The notes under the pieces were generated by a model that saw nothing but the letters and a program-made list of their open reading frames with translations, was not told the DNA's origin and did not search any database. Position numbers and translations under genes: made by a program. Below, one piece after another: positions 51,308 through 61,900 of a stretch of DNA of 64,000 nucleotides (position 1 is the stretch's first letter; every line of letters begins with the position of its first letter). Where the stretch lies: NCBI RefSeq assembly GCF_900176285.1, contig NZ_FWXF01000007.1, positions 62,001 to 126,000 of the forward strand, given 5' to 3'. The stretch comes from Desulfacinum hydrothermale DSM 13146 (GTDB taxonomy: Bacteria; Desulfobacterota; Syntrophobacteria; Syntrophobacterales; DSM-9756).

Positions 51308-52525
51308 ATGTTCCAACCGTTTGGAAGGCTCTGGAAGCAAGCGCCGCTTCGATCCGCCTACGATGTGGTCATTGTGGGCGGCGGGCTGCACGGCCTGGCC
51401 ACCGCCTACTACCTGGCCCGAAACCACGGCATCAACCGCGTGGCGGTACTGGAAAAAAACCATATCGGCTACGGCAGTGCCGGACGCAACACGGCCATCG
51501 TCCGCGCCAACCAGCGCACGCAGGAAAACATCCCCCTCTACGACGAGGGGCTCAAGATGTGGCCCCAGTTGATGGACGAGTTGGACTTCAACCTCATGTT
51601 CTTCAACTGCGGCAACCTGAATTTGGCCCACAGCGAGGCGGCCCTGGGGGCGCTGCGTCTCCAGGTGGCCTCCGCCCAGTACCTGGGGGTTCGAAGCGAA
51701 ATCGTGGACCGCCAGCAGTGCAAAGAGCTCATCCCTCAACTCAACCTGTCCGAAGACATCACGTACCCGATCTTCGGCGGCATGTACCACCCACCCGGAG
51801 GGACGGTCCGTCACGACGCCCTGGTGTGGGCATTGGCCAAGGGGGCGTCGGCCCGGGGCGTTCACATTCATCAGCAGACGGAAGTGACGGGCATCACCGT
51901 GCGCCGGAATCGGGTCAGTGCGGTGGAAACGTCGCGGGGGACCATCGCCACCCACCGGGTCCTCAACGCCGCGGGTCCCTGGAGCGTTTTGGTGTCCGAC
52001 ATGGTGGGCGTGCGCCTGCCCATCCACGTGCTGCCCATTCAGGCCATGGTGACCGAACCGCTCAAACCGTTCCTTCATCACGTGATCTCTTCCGGCACCT
52101 ATCACTGCTATGCCCACCAGAGCCTCAAGGGCGAGGTGGTCACCGGCGCGCACATGGATCCCTGGATCAGCTACGGCACGCACGTCACGGCCCACTACAT
52201 CCGGCATCAGGCGGAAGCCCTTACGGAGCTCTTGCCGTGCCTGCGGGGGGTAAAGTTCATGCGGCAGTGGGGCGGCCTGGCCGACATGACCCCGGACATG
52301 GCGCCCATTATCGACGGAAACGATCCCATCGAGGGCTACTACATGGACTGCGGCTGGGGGTACTTCGGGTTCAAATCGGCCCCCATTACCGGGAAATACA
52401 TGGCCCAGTACATGGCCACCGGCCGCCGCCCCCAGATTCTTCGACCGTTTCGGCTCCAACGCTACGAAGAAAACCGGCTGCTGGGCGAGATCGCCTCGCC
52501 GCCACAGTACGGCCCGTGGAATTGA
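51308..52525 (+). CDS. soxB: Sarcosine oxidase beta subunit-like FAD/FMN oxidoreductase
   Basis: This 405-residue flavoprotein of the DAO/SoxB family has an N-terminal FAD fold (DVVIVGGGLHGLATAYYLAR), the segment GGTVRHDALVWALAKGA with the His that carries covalent FMN in heterotetrameric sarcosine oxidase, and the C-terminal GWGYFGFKSAP. In the complex it demethylates sarcosine or a related N-methylglycine. The ATG at 51308 has GGGGGG upstream. It is the first of six co-directional genes. In an anaerobe the electrons probably go to a carrier rather than oxygen. Confidence 0.88.
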   Translation: MFQPFGRLWKQAPLRSAYDVVIVGGGLHGLATAYYLARNHGINRVAVLEKNHIGYGSAGRNTAIVRANQRTQENIPLYDEGLKMWPQLMDELDFNLMFFNCGNLNLAHSEAALGALRLQVASAQYLGVRSEIVDRQQCKELIPQLNLSEDITYPIFGGMYHPPGGTVRHDALVWALAKGASARGVHIHQQTEVTGITVRRNRVSAVETSRGTIATHRVLNAAGPWSVLVSDMVGVRLPIHVLPIQAMVTEPLKPFLHHVISSGTYHCYAHQSLKGEVVTGAHMDPWISYGTHVTAHYIRHQAEALTELLPCLRGVKFMRQWGGLADMTPDMAPIIDGNDPIEGYYMDCGWGYFGFKSAPITGKYMAQYMATGRRPQILRPFRLQRYEENRLLGEIASPPQYGPWN

Positions 52526-52578
52526 ATCGCCGCATCCGACCGTCCCCCGGGCCAGGCTCCAACCCTTGGGAGAAGGCC

Positions 52579-52839
52579 ATGTCTTTTACCATCACCTGTC
52601 CCATCTGCGGAAAGCGTGATCTGTATGAATTCCGTTTCGGCGGTGAAGAACACGGCCCCCGCCCCGATTACCAAGCTCTGACGCCCCAGGCCTGGTGCGA
52701 CTACGTGCATCGACGCACCCACCGGGCCGGCCCCCAGCAGGAATGGTGGTTTCATCGGGACGGCTGCGGCCGGTGGTTCACCGTGTGGCGGGATCCTGGG
52801 ACAAACCGTGAAACGTCCTGTTCGGAGAAGCGCCGATGA
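52579..52839 (+). CDS. soxD: Sarcosine oxidase delta subunit-like protein
   Basis: This 86-residue small subunit has the zinc site cysteines and histidines of SoxD (ITCPICGKRD, DGCGRWF) and the motif WCDYVHRRTHRAGPQQEWWF. It structurally supports the heterotetramer. Its start lies 53 nt after soxB, and its TGA overlaps the soxA start (ATGA). Confidence 0.88.
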   Translation: MSFTITCPICGKRDLYEFRFGGEEHGPRPDYQALTPQAWCDYVHRRTHRAGPQQEWWFHRDGCGRWFTVWRDPGTNRETSCSEKRR

Positions 52840-55745
52840 ATCGAATCGCCCCCAGCCCCGCCCAGCGCATCCACCGGCGGCACCGGGTCTCCTTCACCTA
52901 CGGAAACCGACTCCTGGAAGGATACCGGGGGGATACGGTGGCCACGGCTCTGTTTGCCAACGGAGTCCGTATCTTTTCTCGGAGCCTCAAATATCACCGC
53001 CCCCGGGGTCTTTACAGCCTGGATGGGGAATCGTCCAACTGCCTCATGGAAATCGACGGGCTGCCCAACATGCGCGCGGAGCAGGTGCCCCTGCGCTCCG
53101 GCATGCAGGTGCGGGCCCAAAACGTTTGGGGCAGTCCGAAACGGGATCTTCTGGGCTTTCTGGATGCCTTCCACTGGGCCATGCCCGCCGGATTCTACTA
53201 CCGTCTCTTCCACAAGCCCTACCGCCTGTGGCCTCTTTTCCAGAACCTGATCCGACGGGCCGCTGGCGCGGGCACCGTGAATCCGGACTGGGTGCCCGGC
53301 CGCACCGATGAGCTGCATCTCAATGCGGATGTGTGCGTGGTGGGGGGAGGTCCCGCCGGCATGCACGCCGCCAAGGCCGCTGCCCAGAGCGGGCTCCGAG
53401 TGGTTGTGCTGGAGGCGCGTCCCTGGCTGGGCGGCTTCTACGACTGGCGAACGGCTCGATACGATCAGGCCCCACTCTTTGAGCGCAGTCGAAGTCTCGC
53501 CCGCGAACTGGAAGGCCTTGCCAATGTGCGCATCCACACCTCCTGCACCGCCACGGGGCTGTACGGCCACAACCTGGTGACGGCCGTCCAGGACGGGGGA
53601 CCCGAGGACTTTTTTTACCAACGCTACCTGGAGATCCGGGCTAGAGCCGTGGTGGTGGCCACCGGCTGCACGGAAAGGCCGCTGGTCTTCGAGCACAACG
53701 AACGGCCCGGGGTCATGCAGCCCGGCTGCGCCCACCGGCTGGCGCACACCTACGCTCTGCTCCCGGGCACTTCGGCCGTCTTCAGTGTGGGACACGATCT
53801 GGGCCTGGAAGCCGCCGCCGATTTGCACGATCTGGGCCTGCAGATCGTCTGCGTGGCGGACTGCCGCCCGGACGGACACGACCCTCAACGAGTGGCGGCA
53901 TTGGAAGAGCGAAACATTCCGCTTCTCAAGGGCTGGGTGGCCGCCCGGGCCCTGGGGCGGAAAGGGGTGGAGGCCGCAGTGCTTACCACCACGGATGGAA
54001 ACGCCACCCGAACGGTCACCTGCGACCTGCTGGCGGCTTCCGCCGGGCTTTCGCCCCTGACCGGTCTGCTTTCCCTGGCGCGGCTTCCCTTGGCCTACCA
54101 CGAACGTACGGGGTTTTTTCTTCCCACGTCCATGCCGGAAGGCTTGTATGCAGCCGGGCGCCTCCTGGGCTACGACGATCCCCCCGCCATCGAGCTGTCC
54201 GGGACCGCCGCCGGACGGAGCGCCGCCGCCCAGTGCGGTGCCCTGGATGTTGGCACGGCCCAAGAAGCCCACCGGCAGTTGAAAGACAGGCATCGGGTGA
54301 TGCGCGGCTCCAAGCTGGTCATGGCTCCCGGGGCGAACGCCAAGAGTTTCGTTTGCTTCGACGAGGATGTCACGGTCAAGCATCTGCGCCAAGCCGTTTC
54401 CATGGGCTTGGACGTGCCGGAGCTCGCCAAACGCTTTACGGCCGCTGGAACGGGACCGAGCCAGAGCGGCATTCCCGGCCACAACTTGCCGCTCATCATG
54501 GCGCACCTGCGTGGCGAATCCGCGGGAACACTGCGGCCCACCACAGTTCGCCCTCCCTTGAAGCCCACGCTTCTGGCCACCTACGCAGGCCATCCTATGG
54601 ATATCCACAAGAAAACACCTCTTCACGAGGTTCAGGAACGGTCGGGCGCCGTCTTTCACCGCGTGGGCGTCTGGAAGCGCGCGCGGTACTTTCGTGACGA
54701 CCCGACCGGCCGTGACGAGATCCTGAACGTTCGCCGAAACGTGGGCATCTTCGATGGATCCACTCTTGGCAAGTTTCGCATCTTCGGACCCGATGCGGAA
54801 AAGGCGCTGCAGCGGGTCTATGTGAGCGACATGAGCCGGGTGCCCGCCGGGAAGCTCAAGTATTCGGCCATGTGCACCGAAGACGGCTGCCTGCTGGATG
54901 ACGGCGTGGTGACCCGGGTGGGCGAAAACGAATACTACTTTACCACGTCCACCTCACGCGCCGGCGCCACCGTGGAATGGTTCCGGTATCATAGCCGTCA
55001 TGAAGATTGGCGATACCACCTGGTCAACCTCACCGATGCGCTGGCCTCCATCAATCTGGCCGGACCCAAGGCGCGAGAGGTTCTGGCCCGCTTGACGGAT
55101 GCGGACGTATCCAACGAGGCGTTTCCCTTCATGGGCTATCGCACATTTCGGCTGCAAGGACGGGTCCCCGCCCGGGTGCTTCGCCTGGGCTTTGTGGGAG
55201 AACTCTCCTACGAAATCCACGTTCCGTCTTCCATGGCGGCCACGGTCTGGCAATGGCTCCTGGAAGCGGGCCGTCCTTTCGGCATCCGCCCCTTCGGTCT
55301 GGAAGCCCAAAACGTCCTCCGCCTGGAGAAGGGACACGTGATCATCGGTCAGGAAAGCGAGATCCGAACCACGCTCATCGACCTGGGCCTGGGCTTCTTA
55401 TGGGACAGGACAAAAACCTGGGCCAAGACGGTGGGAGCGCCCGCCCTCCAGTTTGCGGAAAACCAAAAGGGACGCCTGAAGCTGGTGGGATTTCAGGTGG
55501 ACGGCACCCGGCCCCCCTTGGATGGCTCCATCGTGGTGGACGGATCCATCCGAGGCCACGTGTGCACGTGTCGCCACAGCCCCACGCTGGAAAAGCCCAT
55601 CGGCTTGGCGCTGGTGCACGAGGACCTGGCTGCCGCGGGTTCCCGGCTGCACCTTTTCGAACCCGGGGATCCGCCGGAGTACTTCGATGCCGTGGTGGTG
55701 CCCGTCCCCTTCTACGATCCCCACGGCAAACGCATGAAGAGCTAG
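52836..55745 (+). CDS. soxA: Sarcosine oxidase alpha subunit-like protein
   Basis: This 969-residue protein has an N-terminal ferredoxin-like domain (SRSLKYHRPRGLYSLDGESS), an NAD/FAD-type fold (VCVVGGGPAGMHAAKAAAQS), a middle dehydrogenase part with AKSFVCFDEDVTVKHLRQAV, and a C-terminal GCV_T folate domain (about 590-960; VGIFDGSTLGKFRIFGPDAE, GFVGELSYEIHVPS). In the known complex the folate domain catches the released one-carbon unit as methylene-THF. It is full length for the family and starts by a 4-bp overlap with soxD. Confidence 0.92.
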   Translation: MNRIAPSPAQRIHRRHRVSFTYGNRLLEGYRGDTVATALFANGVRIFSRSLKYHRPRGLYSLDGESSNCLMEIDGLPNMRAEQVPLRSGMQVRAQNVWGSPKRDLLGFLDAFHWAMPAGFYYRLFHKPYRLWPLFQNLIRRAAGAGTVNPDWVPGRTDELHLNADVCVVGGGPAGMHAAKAAAQSGLRVVVLEARPWLGGFYDWRTARYDQAPLFERSRSLARELEGLANVRIHTSCTATGLYGHNLVTAVQDGGPEDFFYQRYLEIRARAVVVATGCTERPLVFEHNERPGVMQPGCAHRLAHTYALLPGTSAVFSVGHDLGLEAAADLHDLGLQIVCVADCRPDGHDPQRVAALEERNIPLLKGWVAARALGRKGVEAAVLTTTDGNATRTVTCDLLAASAGLSPLTGLLSLARLPLAYHERTGFFLPTSMPEGLYAAGRLLGYDDPPAIELSGTAAGRSAAAQCGALDVGTAQEAHRQLKDRHRVMRGSKLVMAPGANAKSFVCFDEDVTVKHLRQAVSMGLDVPELAKRFTAAGTGPSQSGIPGHNLPLIMAHLRGESAGTLRPTTVRPPLKPTLLATYAGHPMDIHKKTPLHEVQERSGAVFHRVGVWKRARYFRDDPTGRDEILNVRRNVGIFDGSTLGKFRIFGPDAEKALQRVYVSDMSRVPAGKLKYSAMCTEDGCLLDDGVVTRVGENEYYFTTSTSRAGATVEWFRYHSRHEDWRYHLVNLTDALASINLAGPKAREVLARLTDADVSNEAFPFMGYRTFRLQGRVPARVLRLGFVGELSYEIHVPSSMAATVWQWLLEAGRPFGIRPFGLEAQNVLRLEKGHVIIGQESEIRTTLIDLGLGFLWDRTKTWAKTVGAPALQFAENQKGRLKLVGFQVDGTRPPLDGSIVVDGSIRGHVCTCRHSPTLEKPIGLALVHEDLAAAGSRLHLFEPGDPPEYFDAVVVPVPFYDPHGKRMKS

Positions 55746-55756
55746 GAGCATTCATC

Positions 55757-56392
55757 ATGCAGGAAGCCTACCGCCACCCTCCGCTCACCCTGCCCGGAAC
55801 ACCCGTTCAGGAAGAGGTGCGCGACGGCTGGAAGGTCACGATCCGTTTCCGAGAGGAGGGCAACGGGCCCTGGCTCGTGGATCTGAGCCACGTTGCCAAG
55901 CTGGACATCCAAGATCCCGGGCTGGATCGCACCCCCGGCTTGGAGGGCCTCATACCGGAAAAACCCGGGGCCAGCGCCCTCCACGAAGGCTGGATCATCA
56001 GCCGGCTCAACGAGGTCCAGGCAAGCCTGTGGCAACTTCGCCCCCAGGCGCCCCCGCTGCATCCGCGGGGGGAGTGGGTGACGGACGTGACCGACGGCCT
56101 GGCATTGCTTGCCCTTGCAGGTCCCCAGACACTGGATGTGATGGAACGGGTCACATCCCTGGACTTGGGTCGTTCCGGTCAGCCCTGTCCCTCCGTCTTT
56201 CAGGGGCCGGTCTGTCGCGTACCGACCCAGGTGGTCCTGCTTCGAAACGACGGCTCGTGGGCGGTGGTGTTCCTGGCCTTTGCGCGCGGCTATGGCCAGT
56301 GCGTGGCCGAGGCCTTGCTTCACGCCGGGCGGCCTTTGGGGCTTGGTCCCGCGGGCGAGGAACGTTTGGTATCCATTCTGGATGAGCCATAG
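55757..56392 (+). CDS. soxG: Sarcosine oxidase gamma subunit-like protein
   Basis: This 211-residue protein is related to SoxG and GCV_T folds (WLVDLSHVAKLDIQDPGLDR; GLALLALAGPQTLDVMERVT; VVLLRNDGSWAVVFLAFARG). Similarity to SoxG is weak, as is usual for this subunit, so the call leans on position directly after soxA (11 nt) and length. The ATG at 55757 has AGGAG 8 nt upstream. Confidence 0.75.
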   Translation: MQEAYRHPPLTLPGTPVQEEVRDGWKVTIRFREEGNGPWLVDLSHVAKLDIQDPGLDRTPGLEGLIPEKPGASALHEGWIISRLNEVQASLWQLRPQAPPLHPRGEWVTDVTDGLALLALAGPQTLDVMERVTSLDLGRSGQPCPSVFQGPVCRVPTQVVLLRNDGSWAVVFLAFARGYGQCVAEALLHAGRPLGLGPAGEERLVSILDEP

Positions 56393-56401
56393 GAGTAAGC
56401 T

Positions 56402-57853
56402 ATGAAGAGCAAAGGCCGCCGAGGCGGCATCTATCGCCCCTTGAGTCAGGATCAGATCGAAACGATTCACCATGCCGCCTTGACCCTGTTGGAGAAGGTT
56501 GGATTCACCTACGAATCCGGGCTGGAGGATCTCCTGGAGATGCTGGAACAAGCAGGGGCCGCGGTGGACCGGGACAGGGCGCGCGTCACCTTCCCCCGCT
56601 CCCTCGTGGAAACCCAGATCGCCAAGGCCCCAGGCCGAGTGATTCTTTACGGCCGAAGCGAAGACAGCCATCTGGACCTGCAGGATCACCAGGTCCATTT
56701 GGGCACCGGAGGCGCCGCCATCAAGATCGTGGATCCCGAGACCGGCACGGCACGGCCCTCCACGCTCCAGGACATCTACCAGCTTGCCCGCCTGGTGGAT
56801 CGGTTGGACAACATCCACTTCTATCTGCGCCCCTGCATTCCCACGGACATTCCTGAGGCCGCCTACGATGTGAACGTCTTTTACGCGTGCTTCAAGGGAA
56901 CACGCAAGCACGTGATGGCCGGCGTGAACACGGAAGAAACACTCCACGACGTGCTGGAGATGGCGGCGATTCTGGCCGGGGGCCTGGATGCGCTCAAGGC
57001 CCGGCCGTTTCTGTCCATCATCACTTCCTTCGCCATCAGCCCCTTGAAATTCTGCACCCAATCGACCCGGATCATGCGCGAGGCCAACCGCCATCATATC
57101 CCCGTGGCCCTTTCCTGTGCGCCCATGGCCGGATCCACGTCCCCCATCACCATGGCGGGCACCCTGGCCCAGATCCACGCAGAACAATTGGCCGGCATCA
57201 CCGTCTGCCAGTTGACCCAACCCGGGGCTCCGGTCCTCTACGGAGGAATCCCGGGCATGGCCAACCTGAGGACCATGGGTTATTTGGGGGGCGCGGTGGA
57301 GTGTGGTATGATGAACGCCGCCATCCATCAGATGGCCGCCCATGTGGGCGTGCCCAACTATAACTCGGCGGGGCTTTCAGATTCCAAGATCCCCGACGCC
57401 CAAGCCGGCTGGGAAAAGGCGCTCACCATCGTGCTGGCCGCCATGGGCGGCTCCAACTACGTGCATCATGCGGCGGGTATGCTGGAATCCATGCTGGCCG
57501 TGGCCTATGAGCAATTTGTGATCGACGATGAAATCATCGGCATGGCCTGTAGGGTCCTGGACGGCATTCCGCTGGATGCTGAGCGGCTGGCGTTGGAGGT
57601 CATTGAATCCGTGGGCCCTGGAGGCAACTTCATGACCAGCCCCCATACCCTGGCCCACCTGCACGATGAATACTACGAAGGCAACGGCATTAGCGACCGC
57701 AAGAGCCGTTCCAAATGGGAAAAGGAAGGGGCGTCGGGCACATGGGGCCGCGCCCGGCGCATGGTTGAGCGCTTGCTTTCCGAAGACGAGTCCCCTTATA
57801 TTCCCGGATCGCTCGATGGGCAAATACGGAAACGCTTTGATATCCTTCTTTAG
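56402..57853 (+). CDS. MttB superfamily (non-pyrrolysine) N-methyl corrinoid methyltransferase
   Basis: This 483-residue protein of the trimethylamine methyltransferase superfamily transfers a methyl group from a quaternary or tertiary amine to a corrinoid protein. The frame has no internal TAG, so there is no pyrrolysine. That places it with MtgB-like enzymes, which use glycine betaine or similar substrates. Recognisable parts are PLSQDQIETIHHAALTLLEK, HLGTGGAAIKIVDPETG, CAPMAGSTSPITMAGTLAQI and AGLSDSKIPDAQAGWEKALT. It lies 9 nt after soxG and is followed by its corrinoid protein. The substrate is inferred from the sox neighbours, which fit betaine to dimethylglycine to sarcosine. Confidence 0.9.
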   Translation: MKSKGRRGGIYRPLSQDQIETIHHAALTLLEKVGFTYESGLEDLLEMLEQAGAAVDRDRARVTFPRSLVETQIAKAPGRVILYGRSEDSHLDLQDHQVHLGTGGAAIKIVDPETGTARPSTLQDIYQLARLVDRLDNIHFYLRPCIPTDIPEAAYDVNVFYACFKGTRKHVMAGVNTEETLHDVLEMAAILAGGLDALKARPFLSIITSFAISPLKFCTQSTRIMREANRHHIPVALSCAPMAGSTSPITMAGTLAQIHAEQLAGITVCQLTQPGAPVLYGGIPGMANLRTMGYLGGAVECGMMNAAIHQMAAHVGVPNYNSAGLSDSKIPDAQAGWEKALTIVLAAMGGSNYVHHAAGMLESMLAVAYEQFVIDDEIIGMACRVLDGIPLDAERLALEVIESVGPGGNFMTSPHTLAHLHDEYYEGNGISDRKSRSKWEKEGASGTWGRARRMVERLLSEDESPYIPGSLDGQIRKRFDILL

Positions 57854-57871
57854 AAGACTGGAGAGGAAACC

Positions 57872-58504
57872 ATGAGTGAGTGGGCACCACTGCAGCAGGC
57901 TCTCATTTCCGGCAACGAGGAAGAACTGTGCCGGCTGGTTCGTCAAGCGCTCGATCAAGGCACTTCGGCCAAGGACATTCTGAACCAGGCCCTGACGCCC
58001 GCCATGGACGTGGTGGGAGAGCGCATGGAAAACGAGGACATGTTCATCCCGGAAGTGCTCATGGCGGCCAAGGCCATGAGCGCCGCCGTGGAGATCCTCA
58101 AGCCGTTTTTGACCGCCGACGAGCTGAACGCCGCCGGCAAGGTGGTCATCGGCACGGTCAAAGGCGATCTACACGACATCGGAAAGAACCTGGTGGCCAT
58201 GATGATGGAAAGCGCCGGGTTTGAAGTGAAGGACCTGGGCGTGGATGTGGCGCCGGAGGCGTTTGTGGCGGCAGCACGCGACAACGGCGCCCAGCTGGTG
58301 TGCCTGTCGGCTCTTCTCACCACCACCATGCCCATGATGCAGGAGACCATCGCCGCCCTGGAGGCTGAGGGGCTGCGCCACAAGGTGAAGGTCATGGTGG
58401 GAGGCGCACCGGTGACCCAGGATTTCGCCGCCTCCATCCATGCCGACGGATACGCCCCGGACGCCGGTTCCGCCGCCAAGCTGGCCAAGACCTTGGTCCA
58501 ATAG
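57872..58504 (+). CDS. Corrinoid (B12-binding) methyl carrier protein
   Basis: This 210-residue protein has an N-terminal helical cap domain (GNEEELCRLVRQALDQG, ALTPAMDVVGERMENEDMFI) and a Rossmann B12 domain with the axial-His motif GDLHDIGKNL and VCLSALLTTTMPMM. It accepts the methyl group from the MttB-type enzyme encoded 18 nt upstream. The methyl would then go to tetrahydrofolate through an MtgA/MtrH-like enzyme that is not in this window. GGAGAGG precedes the ATG at 57872. Confidence 0.93.
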   Translation: MSEWAPLQQALISGNEEELCRLVRQALDQGTSAKDILNQALTPAMDVVGERMENEDMFIPEVLMAAKAMSAAVEILKPFLTADELNAAGKVVIGTVKGDLHDIGKNLVAMMMESAGFEVKDLGVDVAPEAFVAAARDNGAQLVCLSALLTTTMPMMQETIAALEAEGLRHKVKVMVGGAPVTQDFAASIHADGYAPDAGSAAKLAKTLVQ

Positions 58505-58809
58505 CGATTGGAAAGCGGGCTGAAAGCCTTTCTGATTCCCCGCCGAAGAGGGGAAAGATCAGGCCTGGGCCCGCTCGGATCCTCTCTTCAAGTTTTCATT
58601 GTTGCCTCTTCGCCGTTCCCAATGGATGGCCGGGTCCAGCGGGTCGGCATGGAAGATGTGATGGTCCAGCCTGCGGCGGCGCACACCGCTCGTCATCCAT
58701 GAGCCGGAGGGCCAAGGAGACCCTCCTCTCACCGTCAGCCCAGTTGCCAGACAGTCCGGGAAAGTCCGACGATGAAGATCAAACTTTTGCATTCGTGGGA
58801 GCCGGTCTC
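58505..58809. other. Intergenic stretch after the corrinoid gene
   Basis: About 300 bp without a gene. A stem near 58540-58556 (TTCCCC with GGGGAA) may end the operon but lacks a T-run. Confidence 0.35.
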
Positions 58810-58880
58810 ACAATGGCCTCTCGCCCTTTTGTGGCTTTCTGACCCGTTGCAATTCCACCGGCCCCGAGGTGCTTTTTGAA
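58810..58880 (-). repeat. Dispersed repeat R2, inverted copy
   Basis: On the minus strand this reads GGGGCCGGTGGAATTGCAAC and CCACAAAAGGGCGAGAGG. It matches the R2 modules at 24749-24825 and 30990-31065. No palindrome is attached. It lies about 85 nt before the giant GlmS-like gene. Confidence 0.82.
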
Positions 58881-58963
58881 TTCTCAGAAAGGCTCCCAGC
58901 CGCTTCCACACAACACAGCGAAGGGACTTTTTTAACCCTGTTTCCAGGAGGGCAGTGCAGCCC

Positions 58964-61900
58964 ATGTGCGGCATCGTGGGATATGTGGGAGGCGCCGGCA
59001 ACAGCCTCACCCGGGTGCTCACGGCCATGTCGGCCCTGGTCTATCGGGCCCCGGACAGCACGGGCGTGGCCACCTTCGGGGATCCCTGGGAACCCGTTCG
59101 AACCGTCAAGGCGGTGGGAGCCGTGGACCGTCTGACCGAGGCGCTCCTGGATCGGTCGTTGTACGGCGGCCATAGCGAAGCCCTGGCGGCCATCTGGTTT
59201 GAGGCGAAGCGCGAAAGGGACCTGCGGCCCCTTCAACGCCGTGTGCTGGCCTTGGAGGGATTTGCCCCCGAAGATTTCGAGCCCTACCTGAGGGGCGAAC
59301 GGAGCGCACCGAATTTCGACGCGCTGGTGGATTTGGATCCTTCCAAGGCGCAGACCCTCCAGCCCGGGACCCCGGGCCGACCCACGCCGCCGGCCTCCCA
59401 TACCATACGATCCAGAAAAGGCCTGTCCCAACTGGTCGAAAGCCTGGCCCGTGACCACGACCTGTCCACAGCCGTCGCCCAGGCCCTGTTGCGGGCGGCC
59501 TTCCTGGAGCGGTTCCAAACCCTGGACTATTCCGGCCGAAGCGACTTTTCCAAAGAGCAAATGGGATCCGCCTTCGACCTGGTCTTCGAAAGGATCCTCC
59601 ACCATCAAAGGCCTTTGAAGCGCTCCCGCCTCGACTACCTGGCCTCCGCAAGCGCCGCCTCCCTTCACAAGATTTTGTGGAAGACGTTGGTCGGCGTCCG
59701 AGTCACGATCCCGCCCGATTTCGATCGGGACGGTGTTCGTTGTCTTTTCCGGCTGCTGGACGCGGCCATGGTGAGCGAACACCTATGGGAGGAGGAAACC
59801 CCTGGGGATCGCATCCAGCAAGGATTTGGAAAGCTTTGCAAGAACGCCGCCTTGGCCGAAAGCTCATGGCGTGCCGTCTATTGCGCCGAACGCGGTGCCA
59901 ACGTCTACGGATGGGCGGCGGCGGCTGTGCTGGAATACCTCAGCAGGCGCCTTATGGAGGTGGCGTCGTTTGATCCATCGTCAGTGTTCGCCACGGGCCC
60001 CCAGGGAGCCGGCGCCACCCACCCGTCCCTGCTGCGTTTCTATGCCCCCCCCATCCTGGCCCATGGTCGCTATGCGCTCCAGTCCGCCGTTACGGAAAAG
60101 AATTCCCATCCCTTCTTCGATCGGGACAGGCAGCGAACCATTGTCCTCAACGGCCAGTTCAGCCCCACGGTGGAAAACGAGGTCAAGGAATATCTCCGAC
60201 TCGCTGGGTATGGATTCCGATCGGAAAATTCCGCCGAGTACATGGCCCTGCTCTGGGGCCATTACTTCAGCTCCTTCCGGGAGGACAAGCGCCGGTTCGA
60301 GGCCGTGGCTGCCCAGACCCAAGCCGGAGTGGATCACATCTCGGCGGCTTCCCAGACCATCGATTTCAAGGTGTGGCACGCGCTGAAAGACAAGAGCGAT
60401 ACGGACATGGATGAGACGGCCTTTGTGGAAGCCGCCCGGCAAATGGCCCGGGACGGGGGACAGATCGCCGTGGCGGGCATCAGCACCCGTTCGCCCGGCA
60501 GGATGTATGTGGCCAGTCACAATCGACCCGTCTTTATCGTTCATCGGCCGGAAAACGACGATTTCATGGTGGTCTCCGACGTGAACGCGGCCCTTGGCCT
60601 CTTCCCCCAGAGACTGATCCACGAAAAGAACGAACAAATGGAGGCCGCCCGGACAGCCCATGTTCAAGAAAAGAAGGAAGCGGAACGCCGGGGCGCTTCT
60701 CCGCAGGAAATCAAGGCGCTGGAAGACCTCTACGCCGGGATCCGCCAAGAGATCCTCTCTTCCTTTTCCGTCAAGGTATACGCCTTGGAAGGGCCGGAAA
60801 ATCTGGCCGTCATCGACACCCGCTGCATGGGATCCCAGGTCCAGCGCCATGTGACCTTCAAGACCTTTGACGGGGAGATTCTGGAGGATCTCGAACCGCT
60901 GGAGACGACAATCCACCCATGGCGTGAGCGAAAAGACATCGACCGATCCTTCTTTGAATCTCACCTGCACGAGATTCCGCAACGCCTGGAAACCATCTTC
61001 CGGTTCTACGCGCCGGATGGAAGCCCCTCCCTCACCCACATTCCTGTGCGGCTGCGACGATTGAACAAGCGCTTCGGCCCGCAGGTCCAGAACCTGGAAC
61101 GTCTCGTCCTGATTGGCATGGGCACCAGCCGGCATGTGGGCTTGATGGCGAAGGGCATCCTGGAAGAGATCTGCCCCTGGCTGGATGTTCTTGTGTTGAG
61201 TCCCCTGGAAATCGCCGATCCCTCCTGTGCCTTTGACCCGGGAAAGGATCTTGCCATCTTCTTGAGCTGGTCCGGCACGACGGCGGACGTGATCGAATGC
61301 GCCAAGGCGTGCTTGAATCACCGGATACCCATCCTGGCACTCACGGAAAAGCCCTTTTCCGATCTCGCCCTGTTGACGGCCAAGAGCATGGGCACCCTGC
61401 CTGTGATGAGCGGCGAGGAGGTGACCGTCTCGGCCATCAAGAGTCCTTTGTGCATGCTGCACGGTTTGACCCTGTTCGGCCTTTGGCTCGCATCCGCACG
61501 CGGTTCCACCAAAGATCTCCGTCCGTATCTGGACGTCATGGAAAGATTACCCAATGCCGTTGACAGCGTCCTGAACGCCCCGGAAACCCTGGCCTTCGCC
61601 CAGGACATGGCTCGATTCTACCGGGGAAGCCATGCGGCCTTCGTGGTGGATCGCCTGTCCAGCACCACCCCGGCGTATGAGATCGCATTCAAGTTGGAGG
61701 AAACCGCATGGACCACGGTGGCTCGCGTGGTGGACCATAACGAGCTTCCTTTGCGGGCCATGGGCGGCAAGCCTTGGGAGCATCTGGTCTGGGTCCCGGC
61801 TACCCGTCGGTCCTGCCGGGAATCCGCCCGAACCGTCATGAAAGAGCTCTTCCTGGCCGACATCACCTTCATGACCACCACTTGCCCGGGACCGGACGAC

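Noticed and set aside
56402-57853. MttB-type gene as a pyrrolysine enzyme
   Set aside because: There is no in-frame TAG. The protein is full length without it, so it belongs to the non-Pyl branch.
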